Origin: Plazaster borealis
Taxonomy: Eukaryota; Echinodermata; Asteroidea; Forcipulatida; Labidiasteridae
DNA length: 64,000 nt
Direction of reading: 5' to 3'
NCBI GenBank assembly: GCA_021014325.1
Contig: CM037473.1
Span: 10,557,501 to 10,621,500 of the forward strand
Below the pieces are notes generated by a model. That model made no database searches and was not told where the DNA came from. It was given only the letters and a program-made list of their open reading frames with translations. This document shows positions 10,693-23,996 of this stretch, in pieces (the first letter of the stretch is position 1; each line of letters begins with the position of its first letter). Both the position numbers and the translations under genes were made by a program.

Positions 10693-12964
10693 GTATGTCA
10701 CATTTTCGATTGTTTTTCTCTCTTCATCTTTCAGGTATCCTTTTCCTTGACTGGATAGTGGATCATGGATTTACGTTTATGTTTATAAAGACTTAATAAT
10801 GAGTTGGTACGGCATTGGTAATTGCTTTATTTCAAAATTATCAAAACAGGTGATTGAAAAAGCTTACTTCATAGCAAGTAAAATGAAAAATACACTGTGA
10901 ATGCTTTTGCTTGGTATGACTGAGTACAAGTTTTATAATATTATGGGAAAGTTACAATTTTCACACCAAAGCAAGAGTGGCGAGTATAGTGGCGTTTTTT
11001 CCCAGTTGTTCAGATGTTTCTGAAGAGGATTAAACGTTTTCATAGACCGATGCTTTCTCATTAACCTCAGTGGTACTTCATCAGCATTCATGGAAGAACT
11101 TGAAATAGAAACCAACCGCGTATGTTAAACAACACTTGGTTCAGGAACGTGTATGGCAAAAGCATTATTCTTTTGTCGCTCGGTTTCACTCTCAAAAGCA
11201 ATAGCTACATACACATCAAAATTTGTTTTCCCCACTCACTACAATGGATTCTCTTAGAACAAAATCAATTGTCTGTGGTATATTTTCTCTTCCCTTCCTT
11301 TGGCACACAATATTAATAAACCAGTCTATGTGTAATCAACCAAAAAGCCTCAGCCGCCCTTGTTGGAAAAAACAAACCAATGAAATGGAGAATGGGGAAA
11401 CATAGCGTGGTTCCAATAACACAGTGGATATATGTACTCACAGAAGGATCAGCATGTAAGCTGGCTTTTGTTGAGTACCTCAAGGTTCCGTCTTTAGGCA
11501 GCTCTTTATCTAGAAGAGCTGTGCAAAAAGCAATTATGGGGTCATATAATGATGGGAACCTCACCATAAAGAACACTTGTGCTGGTCATTACAAATCATC
11601 AACTGAGGAGATGAAAAAAAGCACCAGGGGTTTCAAGTTTACCGCTATTTTTGTTAAACCTCTGAGCTAGAAGCCATTGTTTTGTAGGTTATAAAAGACA
11701 AGTCGAGTGCTGTGTACTTGTGAAATAGTTCGGCTGGCATATTCCACACTTAAAATTCTGACTGGGATTGGATGTTGTACAAATAAGGGGATGGTTACTT
11801 GGCTGCGGTTAATTTTTGAAAAGGAGGTTTGTGTTCTAAAGGCCATTCCACCTCGGACAATGTGATTTTGGTTTTTATGATAGTGTGTTGTAATCTCAAA
11901 AGTTGCTGGTGAGTTTTTATGACAAGATTGATTTGGAATGCAAGTTAAGAGGAATTAGTTGTGTTGCAAAGCTTGTAAAAACTTCATCGGTTAAAAAAAA
12001 AAAAATACTGAGCAAAAAAATAAATAAATAAACTGTGCTATGCGGATCTGTGTGCACACGGTTCAGTCTTACACATGTACTTTTACAGGATTTTTATGGG
12101 AAATGCTTTTTTGGCAAAAATTGGATTTGTAACTTGGTAAATATGATCGTTCAGCTGTAGAGTGCAAACACCGGACACATAAATGTAAAGCAACATAATC
12201 AAGTTCTTGCAGGGCTGGAGGAATTTGTTTTGTACACAGGCTTGTAGAGCAGTATTGGGTGGATTGGAAATCGATAACTGAACTCTTGGTGCCAAGGTGT
12301 GTCTGTTTTTTCAAAGGGCAGCCATAATTTTTGTATTGCTTATTTTGTTTTTACAAGAGCGTGTTTGTATCAATTTTTTTTTTGAACACACAAAGACAAC
12401 GACCGGGTAGACAGATGACTGAGGTTTTCTTAACCACTGACTACTAAAGTCAATCTTAAACTTGTCAAAAAAATCTAGGGAAGGTTTGGGTCCATCTCTT
12501 GCGAGGTCAGTTTACATAACCTTCCAAATTGCCATGGGAAACCTGTATCCTTGGGTAACCAATTCAAGCATTCTAAACAATTCTTCGGCTTTAACACAAC
12601 AAGAAGAAATGTTTGTGTACAACTGCATGCTGTCTCCATGAAGTGAGATTTTTCTTAGTGCAGAAGTACGGGTGTCAGACAGTTGACATTGTGGGAAAAT
12701 TTCCGTTCGGTGTGATCTGGATTTATATTGTGATGTGTTGTTTGTGGATTGGAAAATAAAAAGAAATCCGACATGAATTCATTGGGAAGTACTTCCTGGT
12801 GTTTAAGCACTCTCACTTGAAGGGCCCTAGGGAACCCTGGGTAGTGATAGGAACAATTAAGAGGCTGATGCGGGTATTGTTAGGAGTCCATTGATGGGTC
12901 GCAGTTCTTGCGGGTTCGTTGAGAATCAAGAAGAATAGGGAGGGTGTCTGTCCGTGCAACCATA
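10693..12964. other. Intron downstream of the Musashi exon, no further exon seen
   Basis: Donor-proximal intron. I looked for the next expected coding block (VEDAMLMFD, then RGFGFVTF) and did not find it. The small open frames at 11122-11670 overlap on both strands and show no motif. Confidence 0.55.
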
Positions 12965-13264
12965 CATGGCTTGATTGAGGTGTTGTGTGTAGTGGTCTAT
13001 AGAGTAGACTGCATTGTCACTTTGGTACCAGTGTGTCCAGGGTTAGAGCCTCTTTCCCACAGGGTTTAAAAACGGCCCTAAAAACTAGACATGTATCAAG
13101 TTTTTTGTGACATCACAAAAATTTGTTCAAACATGATCCATCCAGCTACACTCGGCTTTATTGAGGTGTTGGGTGTGGTGGTCTAGACTGCATTGTCACT
13201 TTGGTACCAGTGTGCCTGGTGGTAGATCCTCTTTCCCACAGGGGTTAAAAACAGCCCGAAAATG
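12965..13264 (+). repeat. Local tandem duplication (two diverged ~120-bp units)
   Basis: Units at about 12965-13086 and 13144-13264 share 'ttgaggtgttg', 'agactgcattgtcacttt', 'ggtaccagtgtg' and 'cctctttcccacagg' in order. Repeat spacing is about 180 bp. A diverged local duplication. No coding content. Confidence 0.8.
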
Positions 13265-16200
13265 GAGCTGGGCGTTTGAGCCACCAGTTTGTGTGTTGAT
13301 GTCATGGGTACAATATGGGTGACCAAGTTATCAATTTTGTATAGTGCTGGTAGTACAACCGGGGCCAATTTCATATTGCAAAAAAAAAAAAAAAAAATGT
13401 TGCTCAAGAAATTGATGCTGAGTAAAAGTTATCACAAAACCAGTCACAAATGGTACACATGGCATGGCAGATTGGCTGGTAACCTTATTCTGGTTACCAT
13501 GCTCAGTATGAAATTGGACCCAGAGCTGAGGTTGAAGGATTTTTTATACAGCCATGCAAAATCATGATTTCTAAACGCTACAAAGAACGCAGAAATGAAT
13601 TCCTATTCAGAGTAGAAGTTCAGAATATGCGCGGATCTCCTTTATATCGTTGTTTAATTTAATTAATCTTCCTTGACTGAGAAAGCCGAGCTATAGTGAC
13701 TGCATAAACAGATGGGTTTTGCCGCGAACAAAAAACCCTCTTTTAGTGTTTGAGGGAATAGCGTGCTTTGTAAAATGTTGTTATTATCTGACCTCGTCCT
13801 CGGTAGCCATCTGCATTAGATCGGGAGCATCTTGGAGTGACTGCTCAGCGTGCATAACTAGCTGCAGTACCGTCTGAATGTAGGGCACACGTATGAACCA
13901 CTGATCCTGTGCATTACATTGATCAATATATAGAAAATGTTACGGGTATAGAGGGGGAAACGCTGTGCAGCGAGGAGTATTTGGGTTTGATGGATACAGA
14001 ATACGCTATGGAAATCAGAAAAATCTCATATTAGTTCATAAGTCGTAATCCAAATCATGCTGAAACTGAATGTCAATACGCACATTTTTGTTCCCCACTC
14101 ACTCTCACCGTAAGAAAGTAGTTTTCATAAATATCCTGATGGGTTTTTAAAATATTTTTGTAGCGGCAAAATTCCTCAGCGTTATGGTTCTTCAACACCA
14201 AAAAACATGTGGGCTTAGACAAAGATTTGCATGCATAGCTGTATATGCCAAGCGTATTGTCCATGCAGTACTGAATCCATTAAATTATGGATTCTTGATC
14301 AAACTGCTGAGGCACAAACACGCTAGGGATTTGATGGAATTTTTTGCTGATCACATTTACAGAAAAATTGCTGTTAGCTTCTTTATCAGCACAGGTATTG
14401 TTGGGTTTTTTTTATGCGTAATTGGATATTGATCTTTTGGGCAAATCAGTGAACACATTTTCCCCTTTTCAGCTAACTGTTAGATGATTTTTTTTCCTGC
14501 CAGATTGGTCTTGACTTTAAGTACAAGTGCAGCATTTTATAACTCCCCGTTGTGCCATCAAGTATCCAATCAGACATTACCCATACAACCCCCCCCCCCC
14601 CTTCCTCGGATAGAAGAAAAAGAAAAAGTTACTTTGACAAAAAAAATTGTTTTCAGCGAAGGCCATTAATGGTTTGGACGAGTCCCGGTGGATCATTTAG
14701 AATTGATCAACGTCATAGCGTAGATGAGACGATGCTGCTACCATTATCGCTTGTACTCTTGTTTAGGTACGCCGTGCAGCGTATCTAGGGAAGCAGATGG
14801 CTTGCACTACACACCTATCTATCTGCCTCTCTATTTGGGGGGTGAGAGTTTCTAACAATGTCAAATTAATTCTTGGAGCAGAAATGACTGGGCTGGCCTT
14901 GGGAAGGTGGTTGACTGTATTTTAGACCAACTCTAAAAAATATTTAAAAAAAACCAAAAAAACCAAACCACACTGTCCAAAAGAATATCAAGAAGTGAAC
15001 GAGGAAACTGCCTGAAGGTTTTTCACTGAAATTAAACTGACGTTATTTCTTTGATTTGGAGAAACAAACATGCCATGCCTGGTTTGCTCTCTTATTATGA
15101 AAATACAGCAAAGAATTTGTTTCTTTTTATCTTCCCCCCCTTTTTTTAAAAGTCTGTTTCTTCTTAAGTTCGTTAGTTTCTTTATGGTGGGATTCAATTA
15201 AGGTATTTTTTTAAATAATGGATACAACTTATGGCTTAAAAAGATTTTTTTTAAATATATGTACGTAGGCTGGATCAAAGCTTCCCCATGGGAATTTCTT
15301 TCTCTTTATCTAAAAGAAGTGATGCATTGGTTTGACTGCACGTGTAATGCTGCTAGCCAGTGTGCAGTGTTTGTTATCGGCAGAAATTGAGTTATGCGCT
15401 CCGTACGTGCAAACAACAATTAACTCTCAGTGAAATGGGTTAGATGAATGTCTTATGTTAGACCATTCCAGGTGGACAGCAACTTTTGTATATACACGAT
15501 ATAGTTGTTTGTATTATTTCCAAGGAAGCATCGTTTTGGAAATGAACAATCCTATGAAATTGTTTTGATAGTGGATTGGGTTGTGTATCTCTTGAAGTAT
15601 AGAAGGATTCAATCATTTTGAAGCGGTAATCCGTAGCTGCCAAATCCTTTCCCTGAAAATAAACCAATCTTTTTACATGTTCTGATGAACCAAGTTTGGA
15701 AATCTCCCTGATTATGCAAACTTTGTCTCTGTTATGTCGAATGTAATTATAAGTATCCCCCTGATTGTTGTACAAAATCTCCCTGATTGCAAGATGCAAA
15801 TGTAGGCAGCTCTTCGAAATGAGGGTTTGCATTCAAAAAAGAAAAACATATTTTTTATTTACCCCCAAAAAAGAAAGACAAATCTCTTTGGAACAGCTTG
15901 TTTGTTTTGTCCAAGGACTGCGTGTAATATCTCTTCCTTTGTATTTGATGTTTACATTGTACAGAGGTGACACTCGACTAACAAACACTCTTCCTTTCAA
16001 ATAATACCAGAAGGCCACCTTCAATTAAGACTCTTACAAAGGTGTACAATCATAATATTTTGGCATAGGGACTGTTCTTCGTTCAGTGTGAGGTCTTTCC
16101 ATGACATTTGTTCATAGAGCAAACTGCGTTACGTCTTGTTTTTCTAAAGGGTGTGTGTGAGCAATGAAATTTTGGGTGGTGTACACAATGTACAGCATCT

Positions 16201-17703
16201 TTTGCATTTCGTGGTCGTGGTTTCCATTTACTAAACACACTTCGGTTGCCTTACCGGCATTGTTGTCTTTTAATTTTCAAAATGACATCATGCATGTTTT
16301 TATTGTGATTTGAGGGTTACACGTACGCAGCACTGGTTTGAAGATGGGCGTACATGTAGATGCCTTATTAGCTTATCAGCGCAGGCATAAACCGTCTCGA
16401 GAACTCCCATAAGACTTCCACAAATTCATAATTGTCAAATAAGTATTAATGATGTTTGGATAGACTTGCCGCTACGGTCTGTGATGCGTGGCATTTCCAA
16501 ATTTAATGCACAAATTGGAACCTATCCTTGGAATTTACATCTATTTTCTCTCGCTTAAAAAAGGGCTAAATTGCACTTAAGGAACCGGGGTGCAAACAAA
16601 GTGTCTGAATTAACATCGCAGCATAGTTAGGATTCCTGAGTAAACTCCATATTTTGGAGACCACTTCTACTCAGCAGTCCATGATTAAAAATTGGACTCT
16701 TACGGAGCAGTTTCCAAAAAGATCCACACAAACCTTAAAACATTGGAAGAGAGCGGGCCGAGGAGGGTACCTCATTCCAATTTCAAATTGAAAAAAATAT
16801 CACATCGGGAAGAAGGAGAAGAAAAAAACACCCTGACATTTACGTCGCTCACTGATCCACACACAGAGCCACGCTCTCCGCTGACCCCCTAGCCCAGGCA
16901 AAATTACTTTGCTATTACCTGGCATTAGCCAGTGGCCGCTTGCAATTGATCGTCACGGTGATTGCAACGGATGCTGACATTTGCAAAAAAATACTGGAGT
17001 GGATGTCATAAGAAATAACACAGGAGAAGTGTACAGTAGTAGGTAGTCATCACCCATCAAACTGAAAAATCTCTTTTATTACATATATTGTTCACATGTC
17101 AAATCAATTCCATTCATTCAGACATCAAGACTATTTGTAATTTTCTGAATCCACTTGTGATGGAAACTTTTTTTACCAAGTTATAATTTTGTGGAAGATG
17201 CTGTTTGAGTTGCAAAATTGCAGGTACTTGCTTTATCATTTGTATCTTTGGCAGTGCACTGTGTTTTAAAACTTACATAGGCTACAGGAAGAATATCTGA
17301 AATTGTTATTGAAATATGACCAAGTCAATTGAAAGTAAATTGACCAGCCTTGTACACTGAAAGTAGTACCATCCCATGGTCTGATCCATTGTACTCTTAG
17401 TTTTGTACCCTACAGGTGTGACTTCAAGGATTTGGTCTTTCCCCATTGTGGTAATTTTGGGTGTGATACTTGAAAAATATATTTGCCAATTCCCAGAGAC
17501 CGATTCTTTGAGTTAAACAAAATCAGCACCAGCCTTGAGTTGGTTTTGCAATGTCTTGTTAAGGCAGAATGCAAAACAAGCAAACATCACAAACAGAAGC
17601 CAGCTTGTAAAAGCCTACTGCAGAAACACCACAAGAAGTGGTCCATGTGTACAATTGTTGAGGGTTTTTAGCTGTCCTTGCTTGGATGTTTTCTGTTTGT
17701 TAT
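13265..17703. other. Intronic sequence, no gene recognised
   Basis: It contains A-rich and T-rich runs (about 13380, 14590 C13, 15130) and no convincing exon. The minus-strand open frame at 15458-15832 (124 codons) has no recognisable domain and looks like chance. Confidence 0.5.
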
Positions 17704-18272
17704 AGGTAGGGTAAACCTTTGGTGAACACTCCAAAAATTAATGACCATAAAAACTTACTTGGTAAGAAGCACTGTAGCTGTTGATAATGTGTAACATTTT
17801 CAGAAACGATTCCCTTCCAAGGAATGTGGTTCAGAAAAAGAAAAAAAACCTTACTTGGTAAGAAGCACTGTACGTTCATAGTGTGTAACATTTTGAGAAA
17901 TGATTCCCTTCAAAGGAATGTGGTTTTAGAAAGAAAAAAAATAACTTGGTAGAAAGCACTGTGGCTGTTGATAATGTGTACAATTTTAAGAAACGATTCC
18001 CTTCCAAAGAACATAGGTTTTAGAGTAAGGGAATCAAATAGATTTCAACCTGAGAAACGTTTCATGCATGAAACTTTTCTCAGATTGTGTGTCACAATTA
18101 CGGATTATTCTTCCTGCGTGGACATAACCCCTCCAGATTTTCGCCGATATATCTCAAAAACGCTACCACCTTTTGAAATGAAATTTTCACAGGTTAGTTC
18201 TATTGTATATGTCTACATTTAGGGTTAAAATAATTAAACGATTCCAAAAACCAAAGGTAATACTTTGTCATT
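17704..18272 (+). mobile_element. Type A MITE with an internal triplicated segment
   Basis: The outer parts match the type A copies at 29302 and 49797, but the segment 'ggtaagaagcactg' to 'ggaatgtggttttag' occurs three times, starting at about 17760, 17859 and 17947. This makes the element about 180 bp longer than its relatives. The central palindrome (18051-18082) has 16-base arms 'tgagaaacgtttcatg' / 'catgaaacttttctca' with one mismatch. Ends are eroded (no clean TTTAAA). No coding capacity. Confidence 0.8.
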
Positions 18273-18659
18273 AAGTCTAGAATCTGTGGGGTCTGCATGG
18301 GATCTGTTGATGAGATGCAAAGCATGGTGGAAAATGTCGGTAAATATTTCCATGTGGTATGCACATTTCTCGTTTTACATTTACCAACAGTCAGTCACGT
18401 GACATCACCCTCTCTGCACATACAGTTCATGCAGTTACGAAGGTAGATGAAACTCGGTGGACATGATCAAGGAATGATTGCTTTCAGCTAGAATTTCCAA
18501 TTATCAGTTCCATCAGTCATGCTCTAGCAGACTTTGATTTTTCTTCGGAAACATACACGGTGCGTTAATAACAATAATCCCAACATTTGTCTACAATTTC
18601 TTCAATTGACAAAATATGATTTTGTTTCGATGTTAGCTTCCCATTTCGAAAATGCGTAT
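18273..18659. other. Unique sequence, no feature seen
   Basis: Unremarkable intron-like DNA. A plus-strand open frame entering from 18534 continues into the next repeat-like block without any known motif. Confidence 0.45.
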
Positions 18660-19075
18660 GCATCCAACGACCAGGCTTGGGGTCAGGTTCCCTTATCTAC
18701 CCAAGATGTTTTTCAGACGGAATTCTACCCCAGACATTGTTTGTGGCTGTTTTTTTTGGGCGCCCCCTACTGCGAGGCTGGACCTCAAGTTTCATATCTC
18801 TTACCCCTAGCTGGGGCTTTCGCCCACAGCTTTGACATTGAAACTTGCCTGCTATGGTTTCATATGCACCATATGGAGGCCCGGTGTCCAATTATATCGC
18901 CATGGGTACCAGAGACTGCTTGCCTGAACCACCACGGGAAGCCAAGTGTGCGTTTTGAAATCTCTCTTTTGGGGTTTTCTTGAACCTGTCTGAGGAATCC
19001 GCAAAAAAAAAAGGGGGAAAAAAAGAAAAAAAAGAAAAAAAAAAAGAAAAGAAAAAAAAAAGGAAAACAAAGAAA
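18660..19075 (+). mobile_element. Probable retroposed sequence with A-rich tail
   Basis: A comparatively GC-rich block (18660-18990) ends in 'aggaatccgcaaaaaaaaaa' and a purine tract to about 19075 made of A runs broken by single G. Ending in 'aatccgcaaaa' plus a purine tail resembles the end of the first block at 45208 ('caatccgcaaaagaagaag'). This fits a retroposon inserted on the plus strand. An open frame of 149 codons crosses it, but no reverse transcriptase or other motif is visible. Confidence 0.45.
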
Positions 19076-21063
19076 GAAGCTTAAAAATACTTTTTGTTTT
19101 GAACTGAAGTGCACCCATTGTATTTATTCAGCTCTGTGATTTCTGTTTAACATTGGTTTGTAAAAACATCATGGCTTATTTGAAGTGAACTATGAGGACT
19201 TTTTGTTATCATTTAAAAGTGCCACCAAGTGGTCTTAGAAGAAGAAGATTATGTTGAAAGGAAAAAAAGAAGAATGATGTATCGAGTTTAAAGCACAGTG
19301 GGTTCATTCTCTATGGTTAAACCATGGAGGAAGAAAAGTGGTTAAACCATAGAGGAGTGGTTGAACAGTTGGTGGATGGGGGGGGAGGGGGTTTCCATAC
19401 ATGTTGCATTTGCCCTTGGCATGGGTTGTGGTCTCTGTTGAGGTTTATTAGGGACAATTATTACAACTTGTGGTTGCATGTGATTAACACTTGAAGGTGT
19501 ACACATGTGTCTCCGAGTAGGGACTACAATACATGTGGAAGCCGTCACACAATGCACATCATAGTGCGGTGACTTTTACTTACGTTGTAGGAATCACCTT
19601 GACATTTACAGCTAAATAGAGCGGCTTGATTGGAACGAGTTAATCAACGTTTTCAGCTGAACTGTTTTTTTCGTTTTATAACATTAACAAGGCGATAGCG
19701 GTTTCATATTTTTTCATATTCGAGCCCAATACCCGACAGAAGTAAGTTGATCTAGATAAAGGGTTGAACACTTCTCAGCTGTCATGTTAACTCTATGTGA
19801 CCCCTTTTCTCCATGATGTAAGTGGCAGTATTCAACCAAATATGCTTGCTGACATTCTCAGCAGATCCGGAACTGGCCATCGCCTTCATGTCAAGACAGT
19901 TTTTCCCTCTGTGATCCTCAATTACTGAGCATACAAAAAGGGCCAAGTCCGGCAGGTGTGGGTATTTACACATACCCAGAGGCAGCTGGGTGCTCTTGTC
20001 TTAGATTTTGTTCTCTCCTCTCTCTTCTCGCATCTCTCTCGCCCTCTCGCTGTCTCTCGGTGATGCGGTGATCAGACTTGTGTTTCCTGGTGGAAAGGTT
20101 TATCGGTGTCCACACAGTGGTAGAAACTTTACACAGGTGACTCCTTTATAGTTGCAGCGGATTGGCCTTGGTGAGCATGACTTCCGTCATGTTCGTTTAA
20201 CCCTCCTACAACTGCCCCTTTCTAAAACGGTCGGTACATAAACCAAGCGCAGGTTGAATTTCAAAACCCCTTACTATATAACATTGACCTCCCTTGGCAA
20301 TAGCTGCTCCTTCTGAATCGGCAAATTGCCTCGAAAAACTCCACTGAGTTTCAGTTTGTTGTTCGTGAGATCTCAGAATACATTCCAGTGTTAGCCCTCA
20401 TGAGTTTACTTAGAGTTGCATAAAACTGCCGGGTCTAAAATCTGCAGTAAATTTGAATCATATGAATCATCTGCAAATGACATGGGAGGGCTTGATAGCC
20501 AAGCATTGTTGTGAGGAGTTTTGAGTTGATGTGTTGGGTTTGTGGTTATTATAAGCTAGCAGATTGGCCCATTTTCCTGATCACCCGGGATTATTTGTTG
20601 CATCTCGTATCCATCACCTCCTCTGCCGCCATTATCACGTTCTTCAGGATGTTTGCCAACACCACCTGAAGGATTTCTGGATTTGGCGTTTCAAAAGTGT
20701 TTGCGGAGATTGCCTTACAGTGAAGGCGCCGATGTGCCAACATCTTGAGACAACTTCAGTCAAAAAGTGTTCTCGTTGCAGATGCTCCAACAAGGCGCCT
20801 CTCTCCCTCCATACCATATACAGCCACACGGCATTCTGCCAAACGCTTTGAAAAAGACTCAATCCACTTTAAAACGTGTTGTTACCTGCAAACCTGAGTC
20901 TACGGCGTGTACCTTGAGCCCAATCTGAGTGAAATACTCATCAAAAAAACTTGTCAAACCTTTTTTGAAATAAGAAATCCTTTTCATTTATTTTGCTGTT
21001 TACTTGGAACTGTTAATAACAAACTCGGTCTGAATTGGTACCTGCCCTTCTATCATGCACATT
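19076..21063. other. Unique sequence with a CT-rich tract
   Basis: It holds a CT-rich tract around 20005-20060 and a small duplication of 'ggttaaaccat' at about 19317 and 19339. Open frames near 20564-20862 overlap on both strands. No gene recognised. Confidence 0.45.
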
Positions 21064-21164
21064 ATTATGGCTACGGCTTTGGCTATGGTTGGATTGCTGA
21101 CAGGGCCTAATTCTGCAGCCATTACCCATAGCCGAAGTCGCTTGATCCAGAACACGGCCAATAC
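21064..21164 (-). repeat. Possible degraded relative of the 40045 MITE
   Basis: 'tagccgaagtcgc' followed by 'aacacggcc', and 'ggctacggctttggcta', resemble in order and orientation parts of the reverse complement of the GGCCGTGTCC-ended element at 40045-40185. Similarity is patchy. Confidence 0.35.
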
Positions 21165-22689
21165 ATGATAGTGCTCTATTAGTCCACACAGTTTGACGCA
21201 GATGTAGTTTGGCACTCTGGCGTCCCATCTAAACAATCTAATCACGTTGAACAAACACAAAAAGGGCTTGCAGAATTATTTTGAGTCATGACTCGTTCTT
21301 TTTGTACCCAATCCCCCCTCAGTACTTTTGGTCTTCACTCTCTGGCTGGTAGTAGAAGTCACCCTTGTGCTCTATTTACCGAAGGTCTCTATCAAAATAA
21401 TATCAATCTCTTTCTCCTACTTGGGCCCAATTTTATGGAGCACAAAACAATTGTGCTTATAGAAAAAGGCTATCCACCCCCCAAAAAACACTTACAATTT
21501 TGCTTAGCTGAAAATTGTTACGGACTATTGTCTGCTTAGCAATTGTAATTGTGATTCAGGAATCTTAAAAAAATGTAAATCTATTCTGATCTAAAAACAA
21601 AATGGCAACTCTGTTTCAAGCGCAGCGTTTTTAAAATTTTTTCCCTTTAATACATGTACCTTGTTCTGATCAGTCTTTTCAGAGAAGGCAAAGCAGGGTT
21701 AGAAATGAAAAAAAACTTAGCTGATGAAAACTAGTGAGTGCAACTATTTGCCAGGAAGTAATTTTCACCGAGAAAACATTGCCAGAAGCAAGATCACCTG
21801 GGTCAAGAGAAGGGGAGAAAGATGAGGAATTTCAGTGCTTCTTTTTAATTAGTTGTGTAGAGCTTTGGAGCTAGCTAATCCAGTGCATGGTCAAAATCTT
21901 TTGCCACAAACTTCATGCTAGTTATTAAAAAACCAAAATAGACTTGAACATTCTCGCCCCCGCCCCCTGTGCGTCAAAGGTAGAAATGTGAAGTTGGCTA
22001 ATCGGAAAAAAAGTTGAGGTCATTGTTGAGACAGCAGTGGTGTGTCTAAACAGAAGCAGAGGCTTGATCCGTTCAAAAGTTTCTGGGCTTTTTAAAAAAC
22101 AAATCACGCAGTTGCAGCTGAAATTTAAAGGTGTTTTGATGAGCGCCATGTAATGCTGAAGTAATGAATCCTTATACACATTTGAACCCCCCCCCCCCAA
22201 CTAAACCCCACTGTGCTTATTGCATTAGTACCATTTCTGTCATCAGCCTGTGTTTATTGCTCACTAGTTGGTTTTTTCTCGAAGTAAATTATGCGTCTAA
22301 TGGACAGATATATTCATTTCACTGTGGTTTCTGTCAGGTTTTGTTGATTCAATTTAACTGCAGACTAATAATGTGATAGCGGTGAGTGTCTTGCATCTCT
22401 AAAGTGCGCAGAAGCACACTAGGGTTGTACAGATGGTTTATTAAGACACGTTGCTGCGACCAAGAAAAAACCCAAAACTTGAGATAAAAAGTAGAGAGGC
22501 AACACAATTATGTGAGTGAATGAACATGGGGGTGGGGTCACCACGATGGAGGATACACCTTGCGCTAATGAATTTTCACAGTTGAGAACGGCAGATGAGG
22601 TGAAGTGAAGGGGGGGGGGGGGTAGTAGGGATAACCTCAAAAGGAATTTAGGTCAATTGATCATTTGTATGCATTAGAGTTCTGTGGCG
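21165..22689. other. Unique sequence with fragments of GGGCCCAATTTCAT-type repeat and poly-C/G runs
   Basis: A left end of the GGGCCCAATTTCAT family lies at about 21424 ('gggcccaattttatggagc') followed by 'gcttagc' words to 21545. C12 is at 22187-22198 and G13 at 22610-22622. No gene is seen. Confidence 0.5.
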
Positions 22690-22800
22690 TTGAACCCAGT
22701 TTTATAAAGTTGCTTAGCATGATTTTCTTGCTTAGCAGATTAAACCAAAAAGGGGTTACTTATATAATCCATTGACAATCTGTCTAGCAATGAAAACTTT
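22690..22800 (+). repeat. Fragment of the CAGGGCCCAATTTCAT repeat family
   Basis: 'gaacccagttttataaag' followed by repeated 'ttgcttagca' and 'cttgcttagcag' matches the left part of the complete element at 23997-24356. It is incomplete and diverged. Confidence 0.5.
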
Positions 22801-23670
22801 GGAGTGTACTATCTATACAATGTTATTTCATGTACCAAGGGGGGGGGGGAGGGGGTGGGGCAACGGGTGTTTTGTTTCTCGTGTAGACTTTATCCGTGTT
22901 TATTACATTTGTCATTTGGATTGATTGAAAAACCAGCGGATTATATCTCTACCATTTTCCGATTATTCAGTGGGAATTTACCTCCGTTTTCATGTCATGT
23001 TGTTACAATATAACCCTACTTCATCAGTTGGGATTGTTATTTTCTTCAATTTATCGCCGGGATCTCTCGTCGAATACTCTGTCACGGCAAATTTGTGGTT
23101 AGCTTCGGGAAGGGTTGCCTCTGGATTGGGTGCATTGTGCAGTTACTGACTGGCCGCTAACCAATTGTGATAGATAATAAACACACCTCAGCACTCTATC
23201 GTAACGTATTTAAAATCTTCGACACCGAGTGGCTCCGTTTTCGCTTCTTGGCTTCCTCCTGCCATTGTTCCTTTCTCACAGAGACTTCATCACCATCCTT
23301 CCTTATCTGTTCAATACGTCCTAATGGCAATAGATTCAGACCAACAGTCTCTGTGTTTTTATCCCTTCAGGAGACCCCCAGTCCAAAGTCACCTTGAGTT
23401 GAGTGTCAATTAGAAATAAGAAATTACGGCAGTTCAAAGATCGATGAGAAACTCATCAGTTTATGAGGGTTTTTTTCCCACTTCCTTGTAGCTTATTTCT
23501 GAATACACATGAAGAGAATGGAGGATGGCTTGATGTCTCTCAAGATATAGCGCTGTGTTTCTGTGATAACATCAACAATTTCTTTTAAAGAAAATGTGGC
23601 CACAAAGTTACAGATGAACTAACAGGAAAACCGGTGGGGATGGTTTCAGCTGTGACTGATTTCTCTTGTA
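22801..23670. other. Unique sequence with a G11 run
   Basis: The G run is at 22839-22849. Overlapping small frames at 22804-23149 and 23167-23397 have no motif. No gene recognised. Confidence 0.45.
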
Positions 23671-23760
23671 ATCATAATAATATATGGATTTATAAAGCGC
23701 ACATTCTAAAATACATTACTCATGGCGCTACAGCAATAGATGAAAACAGTATCACAAAAT
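23671..23760 (-). mobile_element. 3' end of a retroposon/SINE (inverted)
   Basis: An AT-rich repeat 'ataataatatatgg' leads into 'tttataaagcgcac' and 'catggcgctac'. This resembles the reverse complement of a SINE or LINE tail ending in (ATT)n, a type common in echinoderm DNA. The 5' portion is not recognised. Confidence 0.5.
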
Positions 23761-23996
23761 GATGCACAAAATCATTTGCTAACTCAATATTAGCATTCAG
23801 TGTGCACACACAAAAAAAGGGTCCGTCCACAATTTTTTCGCTATGCAGAATTTCTGGATGAAATCGCTCTCTTGTCAGATTGATTGCTAAATTCTATTTC
23901 AGTGGATATGCTTCTTCTGAATATTAACCATAAAGAGACCACCAGGGATTGTGCAAATATTATAAGGGTATGGGGTTCCCTTTGTACTCTGAGGAT

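Noticed and set aside
18534..18983. 149-codon plus-strand open frame
   Set aside because: It overlaps a block ending in an A-rich tail that looks retroposed, has shadow frames on the other strand, and has no recognisable motif.
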